Program-made: the position numbers and the translations under genes | Shown here: positions 25,716 through 34,537 of the stretch, piece after piece | Position numbering within the stretch: the stretch's first letter is position 1 | Layout: the number at the start of each line of letters is the position of its first letter | Source: JAHRAW01 sp965262585 | GTDB taxonomy: Bacteria > Pseudomonadota > Gammaproteobacteria > Arenicellales > Poriferihabitantaceae | Assembly (NCBI GenBank): GCA_965262585.1 | Contig: OZ253546.1 | Span: forward strand, 2,170,001 to 2,234,000 | Reading direction: 5' to 3' | DNA length: 64,000 nucleotides | The notes under the pieces: model-generated | Told to the model about the DNA's origin: nothing | The model's input: the letters and a program-made list of their open reading frames with translations, nothing else | Database searches by the model: none

Positions 25716-25728
25716 CCGGCGCGGGTGT

Positions 25729-25763
25729 TTGACTCAAATGCTTGATTCAAATGTTTGACTCCG
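25729..25763. repeat. 13-bp tandem repeat across the accA-tilS junction
   Basis: TTGACTCAAATGC (25729-25741), TTGATTCAAATGT (25742-25754) and a third partial unit starting TTGACTCC run into the tilS start. They create alternative TTG and ATG starts for tilS. Confidence 0.6.
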
Positions 25764-27154
25764 GGGCTTTGTGTCGCGTCCTGTTTGAGGAATTGGAGTT
25801 GCCGGTGCGGTCGGATTTTGCGCTGGCCTATAGCGGTGGGCGCGACTCTCATGTACTGCTGCACGCCCTGTGCGCGGCGCGTCTGGAATCGGATTTCACG
25901 CTCACCGCCTTACATTTCGACCACGGCCTTGCCCAGCAATCCGCCGAATGGGCGCGGCAATGCGAAGCGGTTTGTCGGCAATGGCAGGTCGCCTTTGTCA
26001 GCCACCGACAGCCGCTCGCCAAAGCACCAGGAGAAAGCCTCGAAGCCCAAGCGCGGCAAAGCCGTTACCGATGGTTTGCGCAAACCCTCAAGCCCGGTCA
26101 GGTGTTGCTTACCGCCCACCACGCCAACGATCAGGCGGAGACGGTGTTGCTCAACCTGTTGCGCGGCGGCGGCGTTCGGTCGCTGGCGGGGATTCCACAA
26201 CAGCGCGTCCTGTCGGCGGAAAAATCCACGCGGGTAGCGCGCCCCTTGCGATCTTTCGGCGGGGAAGCGTTGGCCGAATACGCCCGCCGCCACCAACTTT
26301 CCTGGATTGAAGACCCCTCCAACCACTCATTAGAATTCGCTCGCAACCGCCTCAGGGAATCGGTCATCCCGCTGCTGGAACAGCACTGGCCCGGCGCCAT
26401 CCGCTCGCTGGGGAATGCCGCCGAAAACTGCCGTGCAGCCGCCGGGTTCATCGACGAGATGACGGAGCCGCTTTTGCAACGCTGCGAGGCGGCTTCAATG
26501 CGCGGGGTGTTTTGCCGGGCGCCGCCGCTGGACGGGCGCGCCTTGAAATCCCTGGGCCGCTTTCAGATCCTCGCTTTACTGCGCCATTGGATCCACCGCC
26601 ACGGCCGCCGCTCGCCGTCTTCGGGGCAACTGGAAACCTTGTTCCGGCAAGTGTTCGAGGAGCAAAGCACCGCCGCCAAAAGCGCGAGCAAAAGCGCCAG
26701 TGTTTGCTGGGATCAATCGGAACTGCGGTATTTCAATGAGCATTTATACCTAATCTCGCGGCTTGCCGATAAGCCCCGCACGCCCGTTGAATGGGATTTG
26801 CGGGAATGCGACCTCGGCAATAATCTACGCCTCGAAATCCACGAAGGCGGCGACCTCGACCCGCAGCAACTGCGCGGTAAAGCCCTGCAACTGGTGTGGC
26901 GCAGCGGAGGCGAACGCATGACCCTCCCCGGGCGCAAGCACGGCAGCGAATTGAAAAAACTCTTTCAGCAACACGCGGTACCCCCCTGGGAACGAGACTC
27001 GCTGCCGCTGCTGGTGGCGGATGGCGAGGTCGCCTGGGCGCACGGCGTGGGCGCCGGCTCGGTTTGCCACACCAAAGACCACGGCGACAATGAAGGAATT
27101 CGTGAAGGAATTCGTCAAGGAATTAGCCTGTGCTTTGTGGCCGGCGGCGATTGA
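25751..27154 (+). CDS. tilS: tRNA(Ile)-lysidine synthetase TilS
   Basis: TilS changes cytidine 34 of the tRNA-Ile CAU anticodon to lysidine so that it reads AUA. The PP-loop SGGRDS is at residues 28-33, with LHFDHGL and LLTAHHANDQAETVLLNLLRGG following. The C-terminal domain ends with the typical MTLPGRKHGSELKKLFQQ and VPPWERDSLPLL. ATG 25751 lies within a tandem repeat; an in-frame TTG at 25742 is an alternative. The last residues (EGIREGIRQGI) come from a 12-bp tandem repeat. Confidence 0.93.
   Translation: MFDSGALCRVLFEELELPVRSDFALAYSGGRDSHVLLHALCAARLESDFTLTALHFDHGLAQQSAEWARQCEAVCRQWQVAFVSHRQPLAKAPGESLEAQARQSRYRWFAQTLKPGQVLLTAHHANDQAETVLLNLLRGGGVRSLAGIPQQRVLSAEKSTRVARPLRSFGGEALAEYARRHQLSWIEDPSNHSLEFARNRLRESVIPLLEQHWPGAIRSLGNAAENCRAAAGFIDEMTEPLLQRCEAASMRGVFCRAPPLDGRALKSLGRFQILALLRHWIHRHGRRSPSSGQLETLFRQVFEEQSTAAKSASKSASVCWDQSELRYFNEHLYLISRLADKPRTPVEWDLRECDLGNNLRLEIHEGGDLDPQQLRGKALQLVWRSGGERMTLPGRKHGSELKKLFQQHAVPPWERDSLPLLVADGEVAWAHGVGAGSVCHTKDHGDNEGIREGIRQGISLCFVAGGD
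27092..27127. repeat. in-frame 12-bp tandem repeat at the tilS C-terminus
   Basis: GAAGGAATTCGT occurs at 27092-27103 and 27104-27115, followed by CAAGGAATTAGC (27116-27127). It encodes EGIR EGIR QGIS beyond the conserved TilS C-terminal domain. Confidence 0.7.
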
Positions 27155-27274
27155 GCGTTGCCCGCGGGTTTGATAAACTACGCTCCCGTCCGGGGAACGC
27201 TTTCCGGTTTGGCCTTGTTCAAGTCCGCCACTAAAACGGCTTCGCTCGCATCACTTAACTTAATGAGGAAAATC

Positions 27275-27676
27275 ATGAAAGATAGCAAACCAAAACTTTA
27301 TAAATTTGGCGATATTGCGCACCGTTTGGAGACGCTGGAACCCGGTAAAAGTTATATCAAGCCATTTGTAACCAGTGCTGTGAGTGATACTATGTGTGGC
27401 GGGTTAAATTTTTTGAATCAAGTGTCAGTTCCCTGGGAGTTAACTTGTGATGAAATTATTTATTGCATGGAAGGCACATTCAGATTAACTTGCGATGGTG
27501 AGTCCTATATTTGCAATCCGGGTGATGTTCTATACGTCCCAAAAGACAACTCAATTGCTTACGAATGTGATGAAAAATGTGTGATATTTTATGCAGCCTA
27601 TCCGCATGATTGGAAGCAGCAAGCAGGGATTACTTTTGTCCCTGGGATAGACCCGGAAGATATGCCACAAAACTAA
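27275..27676 (+). CDS. EutQ-like cupin protein
   Basis: This single-domain cupin (133 aa) resembles the C-terminal part of EutQ: VPWELTCDEIIYCMEGTFRLTCDGES then NPGDVLYVPKDNSIAY, with a final YPHDW. EutQ-type cupins occur in ethanolamine utilisation, but no other eut gene is nearby, so the role is unknown. The start follows a GAGGA site. It is clearly richer in A/T than tilS and pyrG on either side, and interrupts the usual tilS-pyrG neighbourhood, suggesting recent acquisition. Confidence 0.72.
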   Translation: MKDSKPKLYKFGDIAHRLETLEPGKSYIKPFVTSAVSDTMCGGLNFLNQVSVPWELTCDEIIYCMEGTFRLTCDGESYICNPGDVLYVPKDNSIAYECDEKCVIFYAAYPHDWKQQAGITFVPGIDPEDMPQN

Positions 27677-27687
27677 ATGCTGTTGCC

Positions 27688-29349
27688 ATGACCAAATTTG
27701 TTTTCATCACCGGTGGGGTGGTTTCTTCACTGGGCAAAGGTGTCGCCGCCGCTTCGCTGGGCAGCGTTTTGGAAGCGCGCGGCATCGACATCACGCTGCT
27801 GAAACTTGATCCCTACATCAACGTCGACCCCGGCACCATGAGCCCGTTTCAGCACGGCGAGGTATTCGTCACCGAAGACGGCGCCGAAACCGACCTAGAC
27901 CTCGGCCACTACGAACGGTTCGTGCGCACCACCATGGGCAAGGGCAATAATTTCACCGCCGGGCAGGTCTACGAGCGTGTCATTCGCAAAGAGCGGCGTG
28001 GCGATTATCGCGGCGGCACGGTGCAAGTAATTCCCCACATCACCGATGAGATTAAAGAATGCATCCGCACCGGTGCCGCTGGCGCGCGAATCGCGCTGGT
28101 GGAAATTGGCGGCACCGTGGGCGACATCGAATCGCTGCCTTTTCTGGAAGCGATTCGGCAGATGCGTATCGAGATGGGCAAGCGCAACACGGTGTTCCTG
28201 CACCTGACGCTGGTGCCGGAGTTGCGCGTCGCCGGCGAAATCAAAACCAAGCCAACCCAGCACTCGGTCAAGGAGTTGCGCTCCATCGGTATTCAGCCGG
28301 ACATCCTGCTGTGTCGTGGGCACGATCCGCTGCCGAAGTCGGCGCGCCGCAAAATCGCCTTGTTCACCAACGTCGAAGAAGAAGCGGTGATCTCCGGTGC
28401 CGATGTCGACAACATCTACCGCATCCCGGAAATGTATGTGCAGGAAAAAATCGACCGCATCATCACCGACCAGTTGCGCGTCAAGGCCGGGCCGCCGGAC
28501 ATGTCCGAATGGCAGCGGGTGCTACGACGCAGTCGCTCGCCGAAGCATGAAATCACCATCGCCATGGTGGGGAAATACATCAGCCTGACGGAGTCCTACA
28601 AATCCCTTAGCGAAGCCCTCACCCACGCCGGTATCCAAACCCGCACCCGCATTAATATGGACTATGTGGATTCCAGCGACATCGAAAAGCAAGGCACCGG
28701 GTTGCTGGCACACGCCGACGCCATTCTGGTTCCCGGTGGCTTCGGCAAACGCGGCATCGAGGGTATGGTGATGGCGGCGGGATACGCCCGCGAAAACAAG
28801 GTGCCGTATCTTGGCATTTGCCTCGGAATGCAGGTGGCGGCCATCGAATACGCGCGCAACAAAGCCGGTCTCGCCGGCGCTCACAGCACCGAATTTAAGC
28901 GTAATGCCGCCGACCCGGTGATCGCCCTCATCACCGAATGGGTGAACGACGATGGCGATCTGGAGTTGCGCGATGAGAACACCGATCTGGGCGGCACCAT
29001 GCGCCTCGGCGCGCAAGATATTCACCTCAAAAAAGGTTCCAGATACCACCGAATTTATCGCACCGACATCATCCGCGAACGCCACCGCCACCGCTACGAA
29101 TTTAACAACAACTACCTGAAACAACTCGAAGAATCTGGGCTGGTGTTTTCCGGTTTTTCCGCCAACGGGCTGGTGGAAGTGATCGAGTTGCCCGACCACC
29201 CGTGGTTTGTCGCTTGCCAGTTTCACCCGGAATTTACCTCCAACCCCCGAGACGGGCATCCGATGTTCACCGGTTATGTCAACGCGGCGTTGGCGCATCA
29301 TCAAAACGGCCAACGAAAAAAGCGTGCTCAACGGAGTACCGAACAATGA
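27688..29349 (+). CDS. pyrG: CTP synthase
   Basis: PyrG aminates UTP to CTP using glutamine. The synthase domain begins MTKFVFITGGVVSSLGKGVA (start chosen on this motif), with SPFQHGEVFVTEDGAETDLDLGHYERF further on. The C-terminal glutaminase domain has the nucleophile Cys in LGICLGMQ and the His/Glu pair in CQFHPEF. At 553 aa it is normal. It starts 11 bases after the cupin gene, and its stop overlaps the kdsA start (ATGA). Confidence 0.97.
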   Translation: MTKFVFITGGVVSSLGKGVAAASLGSVLEARGIDITLLKLDPYINVDPGTMSPFQHGEVFVTEDGAETDLDLGHYERFVRTTMGKGNNFTAGQVYERVIRKERRGDYRGGTVQVIPHITDEIKECIRTGAAGARIALVEIGGTVGDIESLPFLEAIRQMRIEMGKRNTVFLHLTLVPELRVAGEIKTKPTQHSVKELRSIGIQPDILLCRGHDPLPKSARRKIALFTNVEEEAVISGADVDNIYRIPEMYVQEKIDRIITDQLRVKAGPPDMSEWQRVLRRSRSPKHEITIAMVGKYISLTESYKSLSEALTHAGIQTRTRINMDYVDSSDIEKQGTGLLAHADAILVPGGFGKRGIEGMVMAAGYARENKVPYLGICLGMQVAAIEYARNKAGLAGAHSTEFKRNAADPVIALITEWVNDDGDLELRDENTDLGGTMRLGAQDIHLKKGSRYHRIYRTDIIRERHRHRYEFNNNYLKQLEESGLVFSGFSANGLVEVIELPDHPWFVACQFHPEFTSNPRDGHPMFTGYVNAALAHHQNGQRKKRAQRSTEQ

Positions 29350-30161
29350 ACCTGCCGAATTTTACGGCCACCGGGCGCTCGCCATTTTTCCTGATTGCCG
29401 GCCCGTGCGTCATTGAATCCGAGCAGATGGCGATGTCAAGCGCGGCGCGATTGAAAGAGATCACCTCGTCCCTCGACATTCCGTTTGTCTACAAATCTTC
29501 CTTCGACAAAGCCAATCGTACTTCCGCCGCTTCGGAGCGCGGCCCCGGACGCCAACGCGGGCTGGAGATTCTCGACAAGGTGCGCCGTGAACTCGATGTA
29601 CCGGTGCTCACGGATGTGCATACCGTGGAGGATGTCAAAGCCGCGGCGGAGGTGGTGGACGTCCTGCAGACCCCGGCCTTCCTGTGCCGTCAGACCGATT
29701 TAATCGAAGCAGCGGCGAAATCCGGCAAGCCGGTCAACATCAAGAAAGGACAGTTTCTGTCGCCCGATGAAATGCGCTATGTGGTCGAGAAGGCCGCGAC
29801 TGCCAATGCCAATGCGCAGATTTTGGTGTGCGAGCGAGGCTCGTCTTTCGGCTACAATAACTTGGTGGTAGACATGCGCAGTTTGGAAATTCTCAAATCA
29901 ACCGGCCGCCCGCTGGTGTTCGACGCCACCCATTCCGTGCAGTTGCCCGGCGGTGCCGGGGGGAAATCCGGCGGCCAACGGGAATTCGTGCCGGTGCTGG
30001 CGCGCGCGGCAGTCGCGGTCGGCATCGACGGCTTGTTTATGGAAACCCATCCGAATCCCGATCAGGCACTCAGCGACGGCCCGAATGCGGTGCCCCTCGA
30101 TGACATCGAAGCGTTGTTAAAAAAGTTAATTGCGCTCGACCTCGTAGCCAAAAATTTGTAA
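29346..30161 (+). CDS. kdsA: 3-deoxy-8-phosphooctulonate synthase (KDO-8-P synthase)
   Basis: KdsA makes KDO-8-phosphate from arabinose-5-phosphate and phosphoenolpyruvate for lipopolysaccharide inner core, so the cell makes KDO-type LPS. Motifs FLIAGPCVIESE (near residues 16-27), YKSSFDKANRTS, DVHTVEDV and FDATHSVQLPGG are typical. At 271 aa, the start chosen overlaps the pyrG stop; longer frames upstream read through pyrG and were discarded. Confidence 0.96.
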   Translation: MNLPNFTATGRSPFFLIAGPCVIESEQMAMSSAARLKEITSSLDIPFVYKSSFDKANRTSAASERGPGRQRGLEILDKVRRELDVPVLTDVHTVEDVKAAAEVVDVLQTPAFLCRQTDLIEAAAKSGKPVNIKKGQFLSPDEMRYVVEKAATANANAQILVCERGSSFGYNNLVVDMRSLEILKSTGRPLVFDATHSVQLPGGAGGKSGGQREFVPVLARAAVAVGIDGLFMETHPNPDQALSDGPNAVPLDDIEALLKKLIALDLVAKNL

Positions 30162-30170
30162 CCTATCATC

Positions 30171-31532
30171 ATGGTCAACGGTAAAAACGATCCTTGCGGC
30201 CTCGCCGAAATTCGGGCGCGGGAAATTCTGGATTCACGCGGCAACCCGACCGTCGAAGCCGAAGTCCGAACCTGGGGCGGAGTCGGCGTAAGCGCCGCGC
30301 CGTCCGGCGCATCCACCGGCTCGCGTGAAGCGTTGGAACTGCGCGATGGCGACCCGGCACGCTATCACGGCAAAGGCGTGCTGCGCGCCGTTGAAAACAT
30401 CAACAAAAACTTCGGCGGGTATTACAAGTTGGGCCCGACCTATGCGTATAACGAGAACATCGACCGCATGTTGATCAAACACGACGGCACCGACAACAAA
30501 AGCAATCTCGGCGCGAATGCAATCCTGGCGGTGTCGCTCGCTTGCGCGCATGCGTGCGCCAACACGCTCGGCGTGCCGTTGTTTGTATACTTGCGAAGTT
30601 TATTTGAAGACGATTATTCTTGCTCTTCTGATGGCGAAGATTCGTTTGGCGACGAGCAATTTACCTTGCCGGTGCCGCAGATGAACATCATCAACGGCGG
30701 CGCCCACGCCGACAACGCCATTGACTTCCAGGAGTTCATGGTTTTGCCGGTCGGGTTTGATAATTTTTCAGAGGCGTTGCGTTGCGGCGTTGAAATTTTT
30801 CACACATTAAAAAGCGTGTTGCAAGAACAAGGCTTGAGCACCGCAGTCGGAGACGAAGGCGGTTTTGCACCGCAATGCAAATCCAACGAAGAAGCACTCG
30901 GTTTAATCATGCGAGCGGTCGAAAAAGCAAACTACCGCGCCGGTGAGCAAGTGATGATTGGTTTGGATGTGGCGAGTTCTGAATTTTACAAAAATAAAAA
31001 ATACCATCTCAAAGCCGAAGGTTTGCAACTCGACTCCGATGCATTCGTGGATTATTTGGAAAAGTGGACGCGCAACTATCCGATCATCAGCGTTGAAGAC
31101 GGCATGGCGGAAGACGACTGGGACGGCTGGGCGCAACTCACCGAAAAACTCGGCGGCAAAGTGCAACTGACCGGCGATGATTTATTCGTTACCAACACCG
31201 CGATTCTGCAAAAAGGCATCGACCGAAAAATCGCCAACTCGATTCTAATCAAGCCAAACCAAATCGGCACGCTGACCGAAACGCTGGCGGCAATCAAACT
31301 CGCCCAACGCGCAAACTACGCCACCACCATCTCCCACCGCTCCGGCGAGACCGAGGACACCACCATCGCCGATCTTGCGGTGGCTACTGCAGCCGGGCAG
31401 ATCAAGACCGGTTCGCTGTGCCGTTCCGAGCGAGTGGCGAAGTACAACCGCCTACTTAAAATCGAACAGATTTTGGGGGATAATGCCCGTTATCCGGGGA
31501 TGGGTGTTTTTAGCAACTTGAATCTGGGCTGA
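30171..31532 (+). CDS. eno: enolase
   Basis: Enolase interconverts 2-phosphoglycerate and phosphoenolpyruvate and in gammaproteobacteria also binds RNase E. Motifs IRAREILDSRGNPTVEAEV, GAPSGAST-like AAPSGASTGSREALELRDG, GDEGGFAPQ, ILIKPNQIGTLTET and SHRSGETEDTTIADLAV are intact. At 453 aa it is ~20 residues longer than usual, owing to an acidic stretch at about residues 141-163 (with EDDYSCSSDGEDSFGDEQ) before the conserved MNIINGG motif. The gene is 9 bases after kdsA and 15 before ftsB. Confidence 0.96.
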   Translation: MVNGKNDPCGLAEIRAREILDSRGNPTVEAEVRTWGGVGVSAAPSGASTGSREALELRDGDPARYHGKGVLRAVENINKNFGGYYKLGPTYAYNENIDRMLIKHDGTDNKSNLGANAILAVSLACAHACANTLGVPLFVYLRSLFEDDYSCSSDGEDSFGDEQFTLPVPQMNIINGGAHADNAIDFQEFMVLPVGFDNFSEALRCGVEIFHTLKSVLQEQGLSTAVGDEGGFAPQCKSNEEALGLIMRAVEKANYRAGEQVMIGLDVASSEFYKNKKYHLKAEGLQLDSDAFVDYLEKWTRNYPIISVEDGMAEDDWDGWAQLTEKLGGKVQLTGDDLFVTNTAILQKGIDRKIANSILIKPNQIGTLTETLAAIKLAQRANYATTISHRSGETEDTTIADLAVATAAGQIKTGSLCRSERVAKYNRLLKIEQILGDNARYPGMGVFSNLNLG

Positions 31533-31547
31533 AAGCGAGGCGGTACT

Positions 31548-31826
31548 ATGAAACTCAAACTATTCACAACCCTGTTGGCGGGACTCTTTTTCGCGGTTCA
31601 ATACGCGCTGTGGTTTGGCGATAAAAACGTATTTGACCTCATTAACCTGCGACAAACCACCGAACTAACCCGACAGCAAAACGCCGACTCACAACAAGCC
31701 AACGACAAACTCGCCGCCGAAGTAATCGACCTCAAAAAAGGCGGCGAGACCATTGAAACCGTGGCGCGTTCGCAGTTCGGCTTGATCAAAAAAGATGAAA
31801 CTTTTTATCAGATCGTAGAAGAATAA
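31548..31826 (+). CDS. ftsB: cell division protein FtsB
   Basis: This is a small bitopic divisome protein (92 aa) that joins FtsL and FtsQ and activates septal peptidoglycan synthesis. An N-terminal membrane helix (LFTTLLAGLFFAVQYALWFG) is followed by a coiled coil (residues ~30-65) and the conserved end VARSQFGLIKKDETFYQIVE. GAGG lies upstream. It is at the expected place after eno, but the usual ispD/ispF genes do not follow. Confidence 0.92.
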   Translation: MKLKLFTTLLAGLFFAVQYALWFGDKNVFDLINLRQTTELTRQQNADSQQANDKLAAEVIDLKKGGETIETVARSQFGLIKKDETFYQIVEE

Positions 31827-31843
31827 AACAAACCCCACCCGCC

Positions 31844-31902
31844 GTCATTCCCGCGAAAGCGGGAATCCAGTTAAACAATCCCGGCGTTAGCCGGACATTT
31901 TA
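31844..31902. repeat. twin-hairpin dispersed repeat, copy 1
   Basis: A 59-60 bp element starts GTCATTCCCGCGAAAGCGGG. The first hairpin has arms ATTCCCGC/GCGGGAAT; the second has CCGGC/GCCGG; TTTTAA follows. A near-identical copy is at 39014-39072. The first hairpin is like the dRS3 repeats known from Neisseria. Here it lies between convergent ftsB and the DMFase gene and may work as a terminator. Confidence 0.75.
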
Positions 31903-31943
31903 AGGAAGTGGCTTGCGCCCAGAAACGCCGGCAACCCCCCCGT

Positions 31944-34145
31944 TCAACTCGTAAAGCGTTTCACCACGTTCAACAACAACCGCGAGATATTATTGTCGCC
32001 GTTGTTGTGTAGCAAACTGCCGCAGAAGGTGATGGATCCGGTGGAAAACAACTGGCCGCCGCTGTCGTTTACTTGATAAATCATGTCGGCGCGAATTAGA
32101 TCCTTGGCGGGTTCTCCCGGCAAAGTGGTCAGGTGGGTGAGTTGTTCTTCCGGCACCAGCACGAAAGTGTCGGGGTGGTTTTCCGAACAGGCAAGCAAGT
32201 GGAGGTTGTCCGGCGATCCGAGACGCGAATCGGCGCGGTCTAGTTCAAAGCCTGCTGCACCGCCGCCGCTGAAGCCGAAATCGCCGATGATTTGTTCGTC
32301 GATGCCGGCAAAAATCCAAGCGATTTCGGGGTCGGTAAAGGTTTCCGGGCGGCGTCGGTAGTAAGAGCCGAGGAAGGTGCCCTGGGCGGAGAAGCCCACC
32401 CCGGCGAGTTGTTGGGGCGGCCGGTTGTTGCGACGCCACAACCCACCGTAACCGCCGTCGAAGGCGTGGTAGTACTCACCGGGTTCGGCAGCCCAGGCGC
32501 GGATTCCGCCCTCGGCCCGGCGAATCTCGATGGCGGCGTTTCCTTCCGGGTGCAACGCTACTTTCCAGTAAAAACCGTTGCCGCCGAGGTACATAAAATT
32601 GCCGCCTTGTGCGCGGTAGGCATGCAATGCATCTAGGGTTTGGATGCTGTGATACTCAGGGTGGGAGCCGGTGGTCACCGCCGGGTAATGGGCGATTGCG
32701 GCAACCCCTTCGTCGTGCAATTCTTGGTCGGTGATGAGGTCGTAGTCGATGCCGTTTTGCTCCAGCCACATCAACAAGTGCGTGTCCGCTTGCAGGTGGC
32801 GTAGGCCGGAACATTGGCCGTCGCCGAAGGTGATGTAGCCGGGGCGCAAGGTCAGCAATGGTCGGCGGTGGGAAGCGTGGCAGATGCCGCTGCCGTCGCT
32901 GTGATTGTTGTAGGTGGACAAGCCGTAATCGCGGTGCACGGCGGGGTTCCACGGATAGGCTTGCCACTCCTTTATGCGCGCAAGCCATGAAGGCGCAAAA
33001 TTGGGGCGGGCATGATTGCCGTATACGGTGTAGGTGAAGGTGGATATCAGCACGCACAATTTTGCCGAAGGTTTGCCCTTCGGCGGGCACACAAAAAACG
33101 GTATGGAGTCGTAGTCATCGCCGCAGCGAATGCGAACCGCGTAAATTCCAGAGCGAAAATTATCGGGAATGGTGAAGCGGAAATCCGTCTCCCAGTTGAA
33201 GTCGTAGATATCGTCATCGTGAAAATGAATCGCGCCGTATTGCTCCTTTGCGTGCCGCCAACACATTTCCCGCGCATCCCAGTTCGGGCCGGTCATAGCC
33301 CGTGTCGGCAGGTTGACCAGGGTTCCGTGAAATTTTCCGGGACCAATGTCTTTGATGCGGGTCGAGGAAATCCTCCGGGAAAAATCCCAGTGGGCGAGTT
33401 TTTCGTTCGACCATGAATGATCATCCCACAGGATTTCTTCTTCCGTTAAAGGGCGATTTAATATCATGGGAGATTCGATTTTCCCGTTGAAATGGCCGTG
33501 CACCCCGGAGTCATTGAAAGCGGCGATGATGACGCGGTCGACCCCTTGCAACATCGGTGCTTGCGCAACTTGTATGCTTTGGACCGCCGCTTCCCGGTTG
33601 TCGTGCAACATTTTTTGGCCGACGCTCAAGGTTTGTTTGTGTCCATCAAAACTCACCCACACTCGATACCAATGTCGGGTTTTGAGTTTTTCGCCGGTGT
33701 GTATTACGGTGCGCTTGCCGTCCGTAGTACTAATCGATACTCCGCAACCGCCGTCCTCGGCGATATACAAATCTACTCCGTTGCCGGTCGCCGTGTTGTG
33801 GCAACTCAAGATGCCTTGCCGGTCGCCGTTGTCGCCGTCGCCGGGAGTGGTGGGCCAGATGTTGGCAACCAGCGTGAACCCGCCGCCGGTATGAAACAAA
33901 TCGTCCACCGCCGCGCAGCCATAGGAACCGGGATAAAAGGGTTGCAGGCGAGACGCATAGGCGCCGTTGATTTCGCTGTCAACGGCTTCCTCGATCATTC
34001 CGCGCCCGGCGGGATTCGGGTCGGCGCACAAGATGCGCACAAGCGCGGCTTCATAGGGGGCTTCGTGCCCACTGCTGACCTTAAACTCGATGGTGTCGCC
34101 GGGACGCCCCGACAAGCGGTCGGTATAACCAATCAGGGATATCAA
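31944..34145 (-). CDS. N,N-dimethylformamidase large-subunit-like protein
   Basis: This 733-aa protein resembles the beta (large) subunit of N,N-dimethylformamidase. An N-terminal region (SLIGYTDRLSGRPGDTIEFKVSSG) leads into a lectin/LamG-like beta domain (~residues 85-240). The C-terminal catalytic-like domain has WQAYPWNPAVHRDYGLSTYN, RPLLTLRPGY and TGSHPEYHS. DMFase hydrolyses DMF to dimethylamine and formate; relatives may act on other amides. No small-subunit gene is adjacent. It overlaps cbiX by four bases, in a hemH-cbiX-DMFase operon. Confidence 0.78.
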   Translation of the reverse strand: MISLIGYTDRLSGRPGDTIEFKVSSGHEAPYEAALVRILCADPNPAGRGMIEEAVDSEINGAYASRLQPFYPGSYGCAAVDDLFHTGGGFTLVANIWPTTPGDGDNGDRQGILSCHNTATGNGVDLYIAEDGGCGVSISTTDGKRTVIHTGEKLKTRHWYRVWVSFDGHKQTLSVGQKMLHDNREAAVQSIQVAQAPMLQGVDRVIIAAFNDSGVHGHFNGKIESPMILNRPLTEEEILWDDHSWSNEKLAHWDFSRRISSTRIKDIGPGKFHGTLVNLPTRAMTGPNWDAREMCWRHAKEQYGAIHFHDDDIYDFNWETDFRFTIPDNFRSGIYAVRIRCGDDYDSIPFFVCPPKGKPSAKLCVLISTFTYTVYGNHARPNFAPSWLARIKEWQAYPWNPAVHRDYGLSTYNNHSDGSGICHASHRRPLLTLRPGYITFGDGQCSGLRHLQADTHLLMWLEQNGIDYDLITDQELHDEGVAAIAHYPAVTTGSHPEYHSIQTLDALHAYRAQGGNFMYLGGNGFYWKVALHPEGNAAIEIRRAEGGIRAWAAEPGEYYHAFDGGYGGLWRRNNRPPQQLAGVGFSAQGTFLGSYYRRRPETFTDPEIAWIFAGIDEQIIGDFGFSGGGAAGFELDRADSRLGSPDNLHLLACSENHPDTFVLVPEEQLTHLTTLPGEPAKDLIRADMIYQVNDSGGQLFSTGSITFCGSLLHNNGDNNISRLLLNVVKRFTS

Positions 34146-34537
34146 TCTGCTGTATCCACGCCGGGTTGGTTGGCCGCAGATTGCAAATGCGCATAAACAA
34201 GGGGCTGCATTCCCGACGCCGCACCGAGGTGGGACGCCACGCTGATTTTTATCTGAGGATGCTGTTGTTGGATCAACGCCACTTCGGCGGGGATGTCCTC
34301 GGCGACATGCTTGCCCGAGGCGAGGAAATAAGGCAGCACGACTATTTCGGTGGCGCCGGCGGTGGCGAGTTTTGCGCCGCCCTGAACGATGGTTGGCTCG
34401 GCCATTTCCAAGAAGGCGTGTTCCACCAAATCAAACCGCCGGGAAGACTGGTCGCGCAGTTGTGCAGTCAGCGCGCGGATTTCATCGTTGGCGGATGCGC
34501 TGCGGCTGCCGTGGGCGATTAGTAATAGGGCTTTCAT
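34142..34537 (-). CDS. cbiX: CbiX-type sirohydrochlorin metal chelatase, short form
   Basis: This is a small single-domain chelatase (131 aa) that inserts Fe2+ or Co2+ into sirohydrochlorin. It begins MKALLLIAHGSRSASANDEI, with the conserved metal-binding His in AHGSR. The second conserved segment is VVLPYFLASGKHVAEDIP, with a second His. An iron role for siroheme would suit a sulfur oxidiser using siroheme-dependent sulfite reductase, but a cobalt role for B12 is equally possible. It overlaps hemH and the DMFase gene by four bases each. Confidence 0.85.
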   Translation of the reverse strand: MKALLLIAHGSRSASANDEIRALTAQLRDQSSRRFDLVEHAFLEMAEPTIVQGGAKLATAGATEIVVLPYFLASGKHVAEDIPAEVALIQQQHPQIKISVASHLGAASGMQPLVYAHLQSAANQPGVDTAD

